Shown here one piece after another: positions 25,189 through 34,844 of a DNA stretch of 48,726 nucleotides. This stretch comes from UKL13-2 sp947085425 (GTDB lineage Bacteria; Pseudomonadota; Gammaproteobacteria; Burkholderiales; Usitatibacteraceae). The translations under genes and the position numbers were made by a program. Position 1 is the stretch's first letter. Each line of letters starts with the position of its first letter. Under the pieces are notes generated by a model that saw only the letters and a list, made by a program, of their open reading frames with translations, searched no databases and was not told where the DNA came from. The stretch is taken from NCBI GenBank assembly GCA_947085425.1, contig CAMTWK010000003.1, positions 1 through 48,726 on the forward strand. The letters run 5' to 3'.

Positions 25189-27603
25189 ATGGTACCGCCA
25201 AAAAAGACCGACCCAGCAGCATACGATTCAGACTCAATCAAAATTTTGAAGGGCCTCGAGGCGGTACGTAAACGCCCCGGTATGTACATCGGTGACACAT
25301 CCGATGGCAGTGGTTTGCACCACATGGTGTTTGAGGTGGTTGACAACGCAATTGATGAGGCGTTGGCCGGTCATTGTAATGAAATCAAAATTATCATTCA
25401 TACCGATAATTCCATTTCGGTTTCTGATAACGGCCGCGGTATTCCGACTGGTATCAAGGAAGACGACGAATTTAAACGCTCGGCCGCAGAAATTGTCATG
25501 ACCGAACTGCATGCCGGTGGAAAGTTTGACGCCAACTCTTACAAAGTGTCGGGCGGTTTACACGGCGTCGGTGTATCGGTGGTCAACGCGTTGTCAGAGT
25601 GGTTAAAACTGCGTATCCGTCGCGATGGAAAATTGCATGAAATGGAATTTCGTCATGGCGAAAGGGTCAAACCCTTGCTGGTTGTTGGCAATACCGAACG
25701 GCGTGGCACCGAGGTGCATTTTTTAGCGGCCAAGGAAACCTTCACTCACATCGAATTTCATTACGAAATTCTTGCCAAGCGTTTGCGCGAATTGTCGTTC
25801 TTGAACAACGGCGTCAAAATTGAAATGATCGACCAGCGTCACAACAAGACTGAAAATTTCGCCTATGCCGGCGGCATCCGGGGTTTTGTGGAATACATGA
25901 ACAGAACCAAATCGGTTTTGCACCCAAAAATATTTCATGCCGTTGGTGAAAAAGACGGCATGACCATCGAAGTCTCGATGCAGTGGAATGATTCCTACGG
26001 TGAGTCCGTGCAGTGTTTCACCAACAACATTCCGCAACGCGATGGTGGCACGCACTTAACTGGATTACGCACCGCAATGACGCGTATTCTCAATAAATAT
26101 ATTGAAGAAAATGAGTTTGCTAAAAAGGCAAAGGTAGAAACATCGGGCGATGATATGCGCGAGGGTTTGACCTGTGTGTTGTCGGTAAAAGTGCCGGAGC
26201 CAAAGTTCTCCTCACAGACCAAAGACAAATTGGTTTCATCCGAAGTTCAGCCGGTGGTGTCGGAAGTGGTTGCAGCCAAACTGTCCGAGTTTTTGCTTGA
26301 GAACCCGTCGGACGCAAAAATTATTTGTTCAAAAATTGTCGAAGCCGCGCGCGCGCGCGATGCCGCCCGCAAAGCGCGCGAGCTCACCCGCCGCAAAGGC
26401 GTGATGGACGGTATTGGTTTGCCAGGCAAACTGGCCGACTGTCAGGAAAAAGACCCCTCCCTGTGTGAAATTTATATTGTCGAGGGCGACTCAGCGGGCG
26501 GATCCGCCAAACAAGGGCGTGATCGTAAATTCCAGGCGATCCTGCCATTACGCGGCAAAGTGCTCAACGTTGAAAAAGCGCGTCTCGACAAAGTGTTGGG
26601 GTCGGAACAAATCGCCACCCTGATTACCGCATTGGGTGCGGGCATCGGCAAGGACGACTTTAATCACGACAAATTGCGTTATCACCGCGTCATCATCATG
26701 ACCGACGCGGACGTCGACGGCGCACACATTCGCACACTCTTGTTGACCTTTTTCTACCGGCAAATGCCGCAACTTGTTGAAAACGGTTATATCTATATTG
26801 CCCAGCCGCCGCTATTTAAAATCAAGAGCGGCAAAGAGGAGCGGTACGTTAAAGATGAGTTGAGTTTGAAGCAGGCGCAACTCAAAAAAGCCATGAACGA
26901 TGCGTCATTAAATACCGGCTCCGGCGGCAGCGTGATCGAAGGCGCGGCGTTGGTCAAATTGGCGGATGATTATCTGGTGACAGACGCCATCATTGATCGT
27001 TTGTCTCGCTCGTATGATCCGGATGTGGTGCGTGGCATGTTGACCTGTCCGCGCATTGAACTGAATAGCGCAGAGTCCGCGTCAAAAGCCGCGGTGCGAT
27101 TGGCCGCCGCGATCGGTGTCGGCACACTCGAGGTCAAGGTTGAGGCAGACGACGTGCACGATGGTTTTCGATTGCGCTGCACCAAAACCCTGCACGGTAA
27201 CAAACGCGATACCGTGATCGATGCAACATTTATTGAAACAGGTGATTACGAACAAATCGTACTCACCGCCCAGGTGTTAGACGGTTTGATTCGCGACGGT
27301 GCAGAAATCAAACGCGGTGAAAAGGTAACGGCTGTGAAATCATTTGGCGAGGCGCTGACCTGGTTGCTTGATCAGGCCAAAGACAGCATGTCGATCCAGC
27401 GCTACAAAGGGTTGGGCGAAATGAATCCGGAGCAGCTTTGGGAAACCACCATGGATCCAAAGGTGCGTATTTTGCATCGGGTGCAAATTGAAGACGCCAT
27501 TGGTGCGGACGAGGTGTTCACCACACTTATGGGTGATAACGTCGAGCCGCGTCGTGCCTTTATAGAAAAAAATGCCCTGATCGTGCAAAACTTGGACGTG
27601 TGA
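25189..27603 (+). CDS. gyrB: DNA gyrase subunit B
   Basis: This 804-aa type II topoisomerase subunit provides the ATPase and TOPRIM parts of gyrase. GHKL motifs are EVVDNAIDEALAGHC, SVSDNGRGIPTGI and GGLHGVGVSVVNALS. The TOPRIM domain has IVEGDSAGGSAKQGRDRKFQAILPLRGKVLNVEKARLDK and IIMTDADVDGAHIRTLLLTFFYR, and the C-terminus QRYKGLGEMNPEQLWETTMDPKVR is conserved. A clear AGGAAACAA ribosome site precedes the ATG. It lies 60 bases after dnaN. Confidence 0.97.
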   Translation: MVPPKKTDPAAYDSDSIKILKGLEAVRKRPGMYIGDTSDGSGLHHMVFEVVDNAIDEALAGHCNEIKIIIHTDNSISVSDNGRGIPTGIKEDDEFKRSAAEIVMTELHAGGKFDANSYKVSGGLHGVGVSVVNALSEWLKLRIRRDGKLHEMEFRHGERVKPLLVVGNTERRGTEVHFLAAKETFTHIEFHYEILAKRLRELSFLNNGVKIEMIDQRHNKTENFAYAGGIRGFVEYMNRTKSVLHPKIFHAVGEKDGMTIEVSMQWNDSYGESVQCFTNNIPQRDGGTHLTGLRTAMTRILNKYIEENEFAKKAKVETSGDDMREGLTCVLSVKVPEPKFSSQTKDKLVSSEVQPVVSEVVAAKLSEFLLENPSDAKIICSKIVEAARARDAARKARELTRRKGVMDGIGLPGKLADCQEKDPSLCEIYIVEGDSAGGSAKQGRDRKFQAILPLRGKVLNVEKARLDKVLGSEQIATLITALGAGIGKDDFNHDKLRYHRVIIMTDADVDGAHIRTLLLTFFYRQMPQLVENGYIYIAQPPLFKIKSGKEERYVKDELSLKQAQLKKAMNDASLNTGSGGSVIEGAALVKLADDYLVTDAIIDRLSRSYDPDVVRGMLTCPRIELNSAESASKAAVRLAAAIGVGTLEVKVEADDVHDGFRLRCTKTLHGNKRDTVIDATFIETGDYEQIVLTAQVLDGLIRDGAEIKRGEKVTAVKSFGEALTWLLDQAKDSMSIQRYKGLGEMNPEQLWETTMDPKVRILHRVQIEDAIGADEVFTTLMGDNVEPRRAFIEKNALIVQNLDV

Positions 27604-27624
27604 TTTTTTGTAGTGCTGCATTTC

Positions 27625-27671
27625 GTCAAAGTTAAACCAAACATTCACCAAAGTTGCAGTCTAACTTTGAC
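27625..27671. repeat. 10-bp inverted repeat after gyrB
   Basis: GTCAAAGTTA (27625-27634) and TAACTTTGAC (27662-27671) are perfect complements around a 27-nt loop. It lies 22 bases past the gyrB stop. It lacks a clear T-run, so a terminator role is only possible. The 358-bp gap 27604-27961 otherwise holds element E. Confidence 0.5.
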
Positions 27672-27824
27672 ACATGCACCTCTAAACAGTTGAATAAAAA
27701 AGGCTTGTTCAGTTTTTTATGGTGTTGCCTACGTATTGGGAACCCACAATAGAAGCGCGGGCATAAGTCGGCGGTTTTGCTTATGTGTTCCGGGGACAAA
27801 ACCAATAGAAACCAATTTTGGGGA

Positions 27825-27925
27825 ACGCATGCCCGACACGGCCAGCCATGCCGTGGTTGGCCGAACGAAAAATCACACGTCCATCGACCCACTCTCGAAC
27901 ACAACCCCGTGAAATATGCAGGTTA
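27825..27925 (-). repeat. MITE-like element E, one end only
   Basis: The right edge reads ACCCCGTGAAATATGCAGGTTA. Moving left it continues through CCACTCTCGAAC and AAAAATCACACG into a CACGGC/GCCGTG hairpin matching element C. The other terminus is not found, so this is a partial or strongly diverged copy between gyrB and the next gene. The left limit is approximate. A CATAAG/CTTATG inverted repeat lies beyond it near 27760. Confidence 0.65.
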
Positions 27926-27961
27926 AGGCCCGTTTCACCAATACACGAATCTTTGGCAAAG

Positions 27962-28402
27962 TTAGAAACTGTAGTTAAAGGCGACTTTATCGCGTTTGAC
28001 CGTCAAACTTTCTCTTTTCATGCCGGGCAGATCCGGCATCCACATTTTTGTTCCCGGCACGACTATTTGATTGCGGCGATAGTCATAACAAACGGGGGCA
28101 TTCCCGCCATCACAGCTCTTCGTCAATCTATTTTGTGTGGTGCCGATATCTTGACCACTGGTTCTTTCGTTGGCGGAAAAAACCAACACCTGCGGTGTGG
28201 ATTGGTTGATTGAAATCGTTGCAGGCGCGGTTGAATGAACCGATTGTGCCGACAGGGACAACGGCAACGATAAGGGCGCGAGCTTGCGGGCGGATTGTGC
28301 GGATTGGGCAACCGCAGCGAACGAAACAACCATCAATGCCACAGCGAGCGCTGCGTACAGTTGTTGATTCCACAAACAAACGCTGGTCTTAATTGGTTGC
28401 AT
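27962..28402 (-). CDS. Secreted hypothetical protein, 146 aa
   Basis: An N-terminal hydrophobic segment (LYAALAVALMVVSFAAVAQSAQSA) fits a signal peptide cleaved near residue 34. The mature part has a CDGGNAPVCYDYRRNQIVVPGTKMWMPDLPGMKRESLTVKRDKV segment. The two cysteines could form a disulfide, and the VPGTKMWMPDLPG block suggests a small beta-rich periplasmic domain. A strong AGGAGG ribosome site precedes the ATG. No family recognised. Confidence 0.72.
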   Translation of the reverse strand: MQPIKTSVCLWNQQLYAALAVALMVVSFAAVAQSAQSARKLAPLSLPLSLSAQSVHSTAPATISINQSTPQVLVFSANERTSGQDIGTTQNRLTKSCDGGNAPVCYDYRRNQIVVPGTKMWMPDLPGMKRESLTVKRDKVAFNYSF

Positions 28403-28628
28403 GACACCTCCTGCTCAATTGCCCGACTCATTGCTTCCAGTAAACAATAAGCCGTGACAAGTGAATGCCGCAAATACGGCGGACAAAGGGTGCCAAATGC
28501 AGTGAATGCGGTAAAAATGATTGAGCAACTGTGATTGCGCGCACAATTTCCGCGAGTCGGGCCGGTGAGCGGGCTAAACCAAGTCACACCTTGCGATGAT
28601 TAGCAAAACCAAGCCGAACCCAACCAAA

Positions 28629-30053
28629 CTACGCCAAACGTGCTCTGGCGCGAACAATGGCCGCTTTGACCTGTGCGGGTGCCGTGCCACCAATATGATC
28701 GCGCGCAGCGGCCGACCCTTCCGGCGTAAGCACGGCGTAGATATCATCGTTGATTAATTTTGAAAAGGCGCGCAATTCGGTCAACGATAATTCTTCCAAG
28801 CCTTTGCCTGTGTTGGCGGCGGCACGTACCGCCGTCGCCACCGCTTCATGGGCATCGCGAAACGCCAACCCTTTTTTGACCAGATAGTCGGCCAAATCGG
28901 TGGCGGTGGCAAAACCCTTCATCACCGCGCATCGCATATTATCGGGCTTCACAATGATGTTGGCGGCCAGATCGGACATGATAATGAGTGAGTCGCGCAG
29001 TGTGTCGACCGTATCAAACAACGGCTCTTTGTCTTCCTGATTGTCTTTGTTATAAGCGAGCGGTTGACCCTTCATCAGCGTCAGCAGCGCCACCAAATGT
29101 CCATTCACGCGGCCGGTTTTGCCACGAATCAACTCCGGCACATCCGGGTTTTTCTTTTGCGGCATGATCGACGACGAATAACAAAACCGATCCGGCAAAT
29201 CAATAAACGCCACACTCTGGCTCATCCAAATAATCAGCTCTTCGGAAAAGCGCGACAGGTGCATCATGGCCACCGCCGCGCCGCTGACAAACTCAATCGC
29301 AAAATCGCGGTCGCTGACCGCATCAATTGAGTTTTCACAGACGCCGTCAAAGCCCAGTTCACGCGCCACCATGAAACGGTCAATCGGATAACTGGTGCCG
29401 GCCAGTGCGGCTGCGCCCAGCGGCAGTTTGTTTAAACGCCGACGGCAGTCCTTGAGTCGGGATTCGTCCCGCGCCAACATTTCGACGTAGGCCAACAAAT
29501 GGTGGCCGAAGGTCACCGGCTGCGCCACTTGTAAGTGCGTGAAACCGGGCATGATGGTGGCGTGGTGTTGATCGGCCACGTCAAGCAAAGCGCGCTGCAT
29601 TTGCCGCAACAGATCCACAATGTTTTCAATTTCGGCACGCAACCAAAGGCGAATATCAGTGGCCACCTGGTCGTTACGTGAGCGCCCGGTATGCAGCCGC
29701 TTGCCGGCGTCACCAATCAGTTCGATTAACCGTGCCTCAATATTCATGTGTACGTCTTCACGCGCCACATCCCATACGAATGCCCCGGCCGCCATTTCGG
29801 CACGGATCGCGCTCATGCCGCGTTGAATATCCGCCAAATCGGCCGGGCTGATGACCCCCACCGCGTGCAGCATGTTGGCGTGGGCGAGTGAGCCTTGTAT
29901 ATCCACCTCCGCCAAGCGTTTGTCAAAGGTCACTGAAGCGGTGAAGCGCTTGACAAGCTCGGTCACGGGCTCGCAGAATCGGCCGGACCAAGCCTTATTG
30001 GTGGATGGTGAATCGGGGCCAGGGTTTTCTGGGTTATCTTGGTGTGCGGACAT
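28629..30053 (-). CDS. argH: Argininosuccinate lyase
   Basis: This 474-aa enzyme splits argininosuccinate into arginine and fumarate, the last step of arginine synthesis. It has KAWSGRFCEPVTELVKRFTASVTFDKRLAEVDIQGSLAHA, the substrate motifs GKRLHTGRSRNDQVATDIRLWLR and HATIMPGFTHLQVAQPVTFGHHLLAYVEM, and the superfamily signature SSSIMPQKKNPDVPELIRGKTGRV. Homology begins at about residue 18 from the ATG at 30053, so the longer frame to 30125 is unlikely. It is divergent from the kinase gene at 30102. Confidence 0.96.
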   Translation of the reverse strand: MSAHQDNPENPGPDSPSTNKAWSGRFCEPVTELVKRFTASVTFDKRLAEVDIQGSLAHANMLHAVGVISPADLADIQRGMSAIRAEMAAGAFVWDVAREDVHMNIEARLIELIGDAGKRLHTGRSRNDQVATDIRLWLRAEIENIVDLLRQMQRALLDVADQHHATIMPGFTHLQVAQPVTFGHHLLAYVEMLARDESRLKDCRRRLNKLPLGAAALAGTSYPIDRFMVARELGFDGVCENSIDAVSDRDFAIEFVSGAAVAMMHLSRFSEELIIWMSQSVAFIDLPDRFCYSSSIMPQKKNPDVPELIRGKTGRVNGHLVALLTLMKGQPLAYNKDNQEDKEPLFDTVDTLRDSLIIMSDLAANIIVKPDNMRCAVMKGFATATDLADYLVKKGLAFRDAHEAVATAVRAAANTGKGLEELSLTELRAFSKLINDDIYAVLTPEGSAAARDHIGGTAPAQVKAAIVRARARLA

Positions 30054-30101
30054 ATAACGTAATATGGGCGGAGTCGTGAATTTGCGCTTAGAGTCTATCC
30101 A

Positions 30102-31205
30102 ATGAGTATAAACGAGCCGCTTCACCCATCGCGCCCATCAAGCCCGGCAAACGCGGTGCCGCTACCGTTACACCTGCCACAAATCGAATACAACGCCCGC
30201 CTGCCGGACTTTTGTAATCTCGGTGTGATCCTTCGCTTGTTGGTAATTGTCAACGTCATGGTATTGGGTGCGGCTTTGGCGCGCGCCAATATCGCGGTTG
30301 ATGCGTCGGCGTTGATGCGTGAGTTTTTATTGATTTCGATTGTGGCGCAGCCGGCCATTATTTTATCGCTGGTGGCCACCTGCGCCGCCAAACCATTTTT
30401 TATGAAACTCACCTATTGGCGAGGAATTTCAGCAGTTTTTGTGCTGGAAGGCATGATTGGTGTGTTGTTTTGGTTTTTGCACCGCGCCCTGTTGCCAATT
30501 GTTTCGGCCGGGGAAAGTGGGCCGTCGATTTCGATTGTGCAATTTGCCATCTTCTTTTTTGTCGCCACTGCCGCCGTCTTGTTTTATTTTGATTTGCGCG
30601 CGCGCTCCCTTGCCCCGGCTTTCACGGAAGCGCGCTTGCAGGCCCTGCAGGCGCGGATCCGACCGCATTTTTTGTTTAATTCGATCAACGCCGTGTTGTC
30701 GCTGATTCGCGATGAACCGAAACGTGCCGAACGCATGCTCGAAGACATGGCTGAATTGTTTCGGGTGTTGATGGCCGATAACCGTCAACTCAAACCACTT
30801 GCCGATGAAATTGAGTTATGTGAGCGCTATTTGGAAATCGAACAAATTCGTCTCGGTGATCGGTTAAAGGTTGATTGGCAGATCAAGGATATGCCGGCAC
30901 TCGCACTGGTGCCACCGCTGATTTTGCAACCGTTGATTGAAAACGCGGTGTACCACGGCATCGAGCCGCAATCCGGCGACGGCACGCTGACCATCGCCAT
31001 TCACAGCGTCGGCAAACAGGTGCGGGTGGTGTTGACCAACCCGTATCAAAGTGGCTCGACCCACGTTTCTGGTAACCGCATGGCCATTGCCAATATCAAA
31101 GAGCGTTTGCAATTACACTTTGACGCCGAAGCGAGTTTGCGCGCCGACATCAACGGTGCTTTATACATAGTCACCATCAATATGCCGATCACCACCGAAA
31201 AATAA
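30102..31205 (+). CDS. LytS/AlgZ-type sensor histidine kinase
   Basis: This 367-aa kinase has about four N-terminal membrane helices (about 40-160), then the His-kinase domain of the LytS type. The phospho-His lies in LQARIRPHFLFNSINAVLSLI and is followed by RAERMLEDMAELFRVLM, CERYLEIEQIRLGDRLKVDWQI and the ATP box LILQPLIENAVYHGIEP. Its position next to argH and a LytTR regulator matches the AlgZ-AlgR arrangement of proteobacteria. The signal is unknown. The partner regulator starts one base after its stop. Confidence 0.88.
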   Translation: MSINEPLHPSRPSSPANAVPLPLHLPQIEYNARLPDFCNLGVILRLLVIVNVMVLGAALARANIAVDASALMREFLLISIVAQPAIILSLVATCAAKPFFMKLTYWRGISAVFVLEGMIGVLFWFLHRALLPIVSAGESGPSISIVQFAIFFFVATAAVLFYFDLRARSLAPAFTEARLQALQARIRPHFLFNSINAVLSLIRDEPKRAERMLEDMAELFRVLMADNRQLKPLADEIELCERYLEIEQIRLGDRLKVDWQIKDMPALALVPPLILQPLIENAVYHGIEPQSGDGTLTIAIHSVGKQVRVVLTNPYQSGSTHVSGNRMAIANIKERLQLHFDAEASLRADINGALYIVTINMPITTEK

Positions 31206-31206
31206 T

Positions 31207-32043
31207 ATGACGACCTCCGCCACCCCACCCGCCGCCCCTGACGCACCCGCCCACATATTGATTGTGGATGACGAAGCTCCGGCGCGAAAACGGTTGTCCA
31301 ATTTGCTCGACGATTGTCGTGAAGCCTTTGCCTTGCAAATTGCCGACCAGGTGGCCAATGGCCGCGAGGCGATTGATGCGGTCAACAAGGGCGGCATTGA
31401 TATTGTGTTGTGTGACATTCGTATGCCGGTGATGGATGGCATTGAGTTTGCCCGCCATTTGGCCACCTTGGATTCGCCACCGAAACTTATTTTCACCACC
31501 GCGTTTGATCAATACGCCGTAAAAGCGTTTGAACTCAATGCGGTTGACTATTTGCTCAAGCCGATCAAACAAGAGCGCTTATTGGCAGCCTTACTCAAGG
31601 CCCGTCCGGTGTTGCCGCCCGCGGCCAATGCCATTGCCGATGCCACCCACTCCAAACGCAAACACCTGTCGATTCACGAGCGCGGCAAAGTGGTGTTGTT
31701 GCCCACCGAAGAAATTATGTATTTAAAGGCGGAATTAAAATACATCACCGTGCGCACCCAGACGCGGGAATATTTGTTGGAAGAATCACTCACCCGCCTC
31801 GAAGAGGAATTCGTCGGTACATTTGTGCGTATTCACCGTAACGCCCTGGTTTCGATCAACGCCATTGCCGGTTTTGAACGGGTGCCGATCCATCCGCCGA
31901 CGGACGACACAACTGCTCCGAGCGCCGAAGGGGTGGCCGACGATGTTGATGTGGCGGGCATGCATTGGGTGTGTATCCTCAGGGGCATACCCGAAACCCT
32001 GCCGGTTTCGCGTCGTCAGCAACATTTGATCCGCGAGTTTTAG
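31207..32043 (+). CDS. LytTR-family response regulator (AlgR-like)
   Basis: This 278-aa regulator has a receiver domain (ILIVDDEAPARKRLSNLLDD, phospho-Asp in VLCDIRMPVMDGIEFARHL, KPIKQERLLAALLKA) and a LytTR DNA-binding domain (HLSIHERGKVVLLPTEEIMYLKAELKYITVRTQTREYLLEESLTRLEEEF then FVRIHRNALVSI). A long loop with acidic and Thr-rich sequence (about 235-260) interrupts the C-terminal end of LytTR, which is unusual. It is co-transcribed with the kinase upstream and the transporter two bases downstream. Confidence 0.9.
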   Translation: MTTSATPPAAPDAPAHILIVDDEAPARKRLSNLLDDCREAFALQIADQVANGREAIDAVNKGGIDIVLCDIRMPVMDGIEFARHLATLDSPPKLIFTTAFDQYAVKAFELNAVDYLLKPIKQERLLAALLKARPVLPPAANAIADATHSKRKHLSIHERGKVVLLPTEEIMYLKAELKYITVRTQTREYLLEESLTRLEEEFVGTFVRIHRNALVSINAIAGFERVPIHPPTDDTTAPSAEGVADDVDVAGMHWVCILRGIPETLPVSRRQQHLIREF

Positions 32044-32045
32044 GC

Positions 32046-32927
32046 ATGGAAAGTAGTGTCGTTATGACCACTTTGTTGCCGATCGCGCTCGGCATCATCA
32101 TGCTCGGACTTGGGCTGTCGTTAACCGTTGCCGATTTTACCCGTGTGGTGCGTTTTCCAAAGGCGGTGGTTGTTGGCCTCGTCATTCAGATGGTGGTGCT
32201 GACCGCGGTTTGTTTTGGCATCAGTGTGCTGTTCCAATTGCCACCGGAATTGGCGGTCGGCATGATGTTGTTGGCCGCCGCACCGGGCGGCGCCAGCGCC
32301 AACATCTATTCGCATCTGGCACACGGCGATGTCGCGCTCAACATCACGCTCACCGCCATCAACTCGTTGTTGGCGTTGATTGCACTGCCGTTCATTATTG
32401 GTTTTTCCATGCGATATTTTTTAGGAGCCGAACAATACATCCCGCCCCCGTTCAAAAAAATCATCGAAGTGGGATTAATTATTCTGGTTCCCGTCGCGCT
32501 GGGAATGTTGCTGCGTTATCGTTTCCCAGGCATGGCAAAACGAATGGAAAAACCCATCCGGATATTTTCCGTATTGTTGCTGCTGCTTTTGGTGGTGGCG
32601 GCGGTCACGCAACAATGGGAAGTGTTGGCAAAAAATTTCGCAGTGGTCGGTGTGGCCTGTCTTGTTTTTAACCTTGTATCCATGGCGGTCGGATATGGCG
32701 TGCCGCTGGCGGTGAAGTTAACCGAAAAACAAGCGATCGCCATTGCCATGGAGATCGGCATTCACAATGGCACCCTCGCCATCTTTATCGCGCTGAATGT
32801 TTTGTATAACGGTGCCATGGCCATTCCGGCGGCGATTTATTCGTTGATCATGTTTATCACCGGCGGGCTGTTTGTGATGTGGCTGAATCGGCGGCGGAAA
32901 GCGGCGACAGCGACTGGTCTGGCGTAA
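32046..32927 (+). CDS. Bile acid:sodium symporter family (BASS) transporter
   Basis: This 293-aa protein has about ten membrane helices and the BASS hallmarks LLAAAPGGASANIYSHLAHGDVALNITLTAINSLLALIALP and AMEIGIHNGTLAIFIA. The second is the crossover region that binds sodium and substrate. BASS proteins carry organic anions, including bile acids, keto acids and pyruvate; the substrate here is not predictable. The ATG at 32046 lies two bases after the regulator stop. It may be a target or partner of the kinase/regulator pair. Confidence 0.85.
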   Translation: MESSVVMTTLLPIALGIIMLGLGLSLTVADFTRVVRFPKAVVVGLVIQMVVLTAVCFGISVLFQLPPELAVGMMLLAAAPGGASANIYSHLAHGDVALNITLTAINSLLALIALPFIIGFSMRYFLGAEQYIPPPFKKIIEVGLIILVPVALGMLLRYRFPGMAKRMEKPIRIFSVLLLLLLVVAAVTQQWEVLAKNFAVVGVACLVFNLVSMAVGYGVPLAVKLTEKQAIAIAMEIGIHNGTLAIFIALNVLYNGAMAIPAAIYSLIMFITGGLFVMWLNRRRKAATATGLA

Positions 32928-32983
32928 CGATGTAACGACGAGCGACTTTCAATAACGCGCCCCTCCCCACTTTTTTCCCCCTC

Positions 32984-34621
32984 ATGAAAAATCTCCAAAC
33001 AGCCATCCAAACGATTCTTGCCCGTGCCGTGAAAGACACCGAGCCCGGCATTGTGCTCGGCATCCGCCAGGGTGGTCACACGTTGTTCACCGCCGCGCGT
33101 GGTTTGGCCAATCTGGAAACCGGTACCGCCTTCACCGCCACCTCCGCCTTTCGTATTTGTTCCATCACCAAACAATTTGTCTGTGCGTTGGTCTGGCGCG
33201 AAGTGCTGGCGGGCCGTATTGATGTCGCCGCCCACCCCGGCAAATATGTGGGCTGGATGAAATGTTTTGACCCGGCGCTGACGATTCTGCATTTGATGCA
33301 AAACAAATCCGGCATTCGTGACCAATGGGTGATGGCGATGATGATGGGCGCCAAGCCCGAGCAACGTTTCACATTAGAAGATGGGTTTGCCGCCATGCGC
33401 CGCGCGCCCGCGAGCATGTTCGCGCCCGGCAGCCAGAGTTTGTATTGCAATGGCAATTTCGAATTGCTTGGGCAAATATTGCGGGCAGTCAGCGGCCAGG
33501 ATTTTCAATTGGCATTACAAACCCATGTGTTGGCCCCGCTGGGCATGAAAAACACCTTTGTGGGTGTCGATACCGCAAAAGCGCTGCCGGGCAATACGCG
33601 CGGTTATCGGCATATCAAAGGCAAATGGGTCGAAGAACAAAATGGCGTGCACTGGTCGGCCTCGGCCGGCATCGTCAGCACTATGGAAGATATTTTTAAA
33701 TGGGATGCCTGCCTGCGTGACCCCGCCGCCAGCGGTTTACCGTGGGTCGACAAGATCAAAACACCGCAGCCCTTTACCAATGGCGCTTCCGCCGCTTATG
33801 CATCCGGCATCAACCATTGGCAGGCACACGGCCGCGCAGTCTTGACCCATCAAGGCGCATTACGCGGCTGGCGTTCGATCTTATTGCGGTTTGTGGCAGA
33901 AGACACCGCCATCGCTGTTTTTATGAATCGCACCAACTCGCCATCGGGTTATTTTCCGTCGCGTGTTGCCTATGCGGCCGCCAAGGCGCTTGGCATCAAA
34001 CCGGTGTGGCAAACAGCAGCCACAAAAAAGCGCGCCGTGGCGAGGGTGGCTTCACCCGGTTGGTATTGTTCCATCGAGCAAGGCTTGTTGATGCAATTAC
34101 GCAATCCGCCAAGTGGTGCGGTGGCCAATTTTCAGCGCGATGCCGACAAACTTTTTGCCGGCGACCAAGCGCATGTGGTCGAAAGCGACGATCAATATCT
34201 GCGCATTATTCAAACCAAGCGTACACAGCTGGTGACGTCATTCGAAGAGGCCAATATGCATGCGCTGATGCAGCGCTGCGCGCCGGGCCAAGCCAACACA
34301 CCAGACAAACCAATAAGCGCATCAAAAAAACTAACGAAGCCCGCGTGTTTTGCCAGCGGTAGCTACCAATGTGCACCCATCGACACCACACTGGTGCTGG
34401 CCGCCACCGCAAAGGGCACCACCATTCAATTTTCTGGCCCCTTCGGCAAAGGCGAGGTCTATCCAGTCGAAGTGATCAATACCACCACGGCGTATTTTGA
34501 AATCAGCCGCGGCGTCGATGAAACCCCGCCGGGAAGAATGTTGATCGTGTTTGATGCCGCCGCAAAGTCGCTGGAGATCAGCGGTGCGCTGGCGCGGCGG
34601 GTGGTGTTTCGGCGGGGGTGA
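32984..34621 (+). CDS. Serine hydrolase, D-aminopeptidase-like (beta-lactamase fold)
   Basis: This 545-aa protein has the SxxK nucleophile motif S60-I-T-K63, the YxN motif Y155-C-N157 and HxG at H290-Q-G292 (THQGALRGWRSILLRF). These match the S12 family. The HxG variant, the YCNGNFELLGQ block and two C-terminal beta-barrel-like domains (about 340-545) resemble D-aminopeptidase rather than a beta-lactamase or PBP. No signal peptide is evident, so it is likely cytoplasmic. It would cleave D-amino acid peptides or amides; the substrate is unproven. Confidence 0.75.
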   Translation: MKNLQTAIQTILARAVKDTEPGIVLGIRQGGHTLFTAARGLANLETGTAFTATSAFRICSITKQFVCALVWREVLAGRIDVAAHPGKYVGWMKCFDPALTILHLMQNKSGIRDQWVMAMMMGAKPEQRFTLEDGFAAMRRAPASMFAPGSQSLYCNGNFELLGQILRAVSGQDFQLALQTHVLAPLGMKNTFVGVDTAKALPGNTRGYRHIKGKWVEEQNGVHWSASAGIVSTMEDIFKWDACLRDPAASGLPWVDKIKTPQPFTNGASAAYASGINHWQAHGRAVLTHQGALRGWRSILLRFVAEDTAIAVFMNRTNSPSGYFPSRVAYAAAKALGIKPVWQTAATKKRAVARVASPGWYCSIEQGLLMQLRNPPSGAVANFQRDADKLFAGDQAHVVESDDQYLRIIQTKRTQLVTSFEEANMHALMQRCAPGQANTPDKPISASKKLTKPACFASGSYQCAPIDTTLVLAATAKGTTIQFSGPFGKGEVYPVEVINTTTAYFEISRGVDETPPGRMLIVFDAAAKSLEISGALARRVVFRRG

Positions 34622-34844
34622 AAGATCAGGGAGCGGATTGACTGGCCGAGCCCCCACCAAATGGCCATTCGACGTCGCGACTCCCAATGGCGTGTGATGC
34701 TGTTGCGGCGAGGCGAATAGCAGGGTCCCTGTAACATTTAGTGCTGACCTCTAATAATTGTTTAAAAGTTGAACCGTTAATCGCAGAGTTCTTTAGACTA
34801 CCCAAACTCATACGCCGTCCAACGACAAGATTGATAGACCCAAA

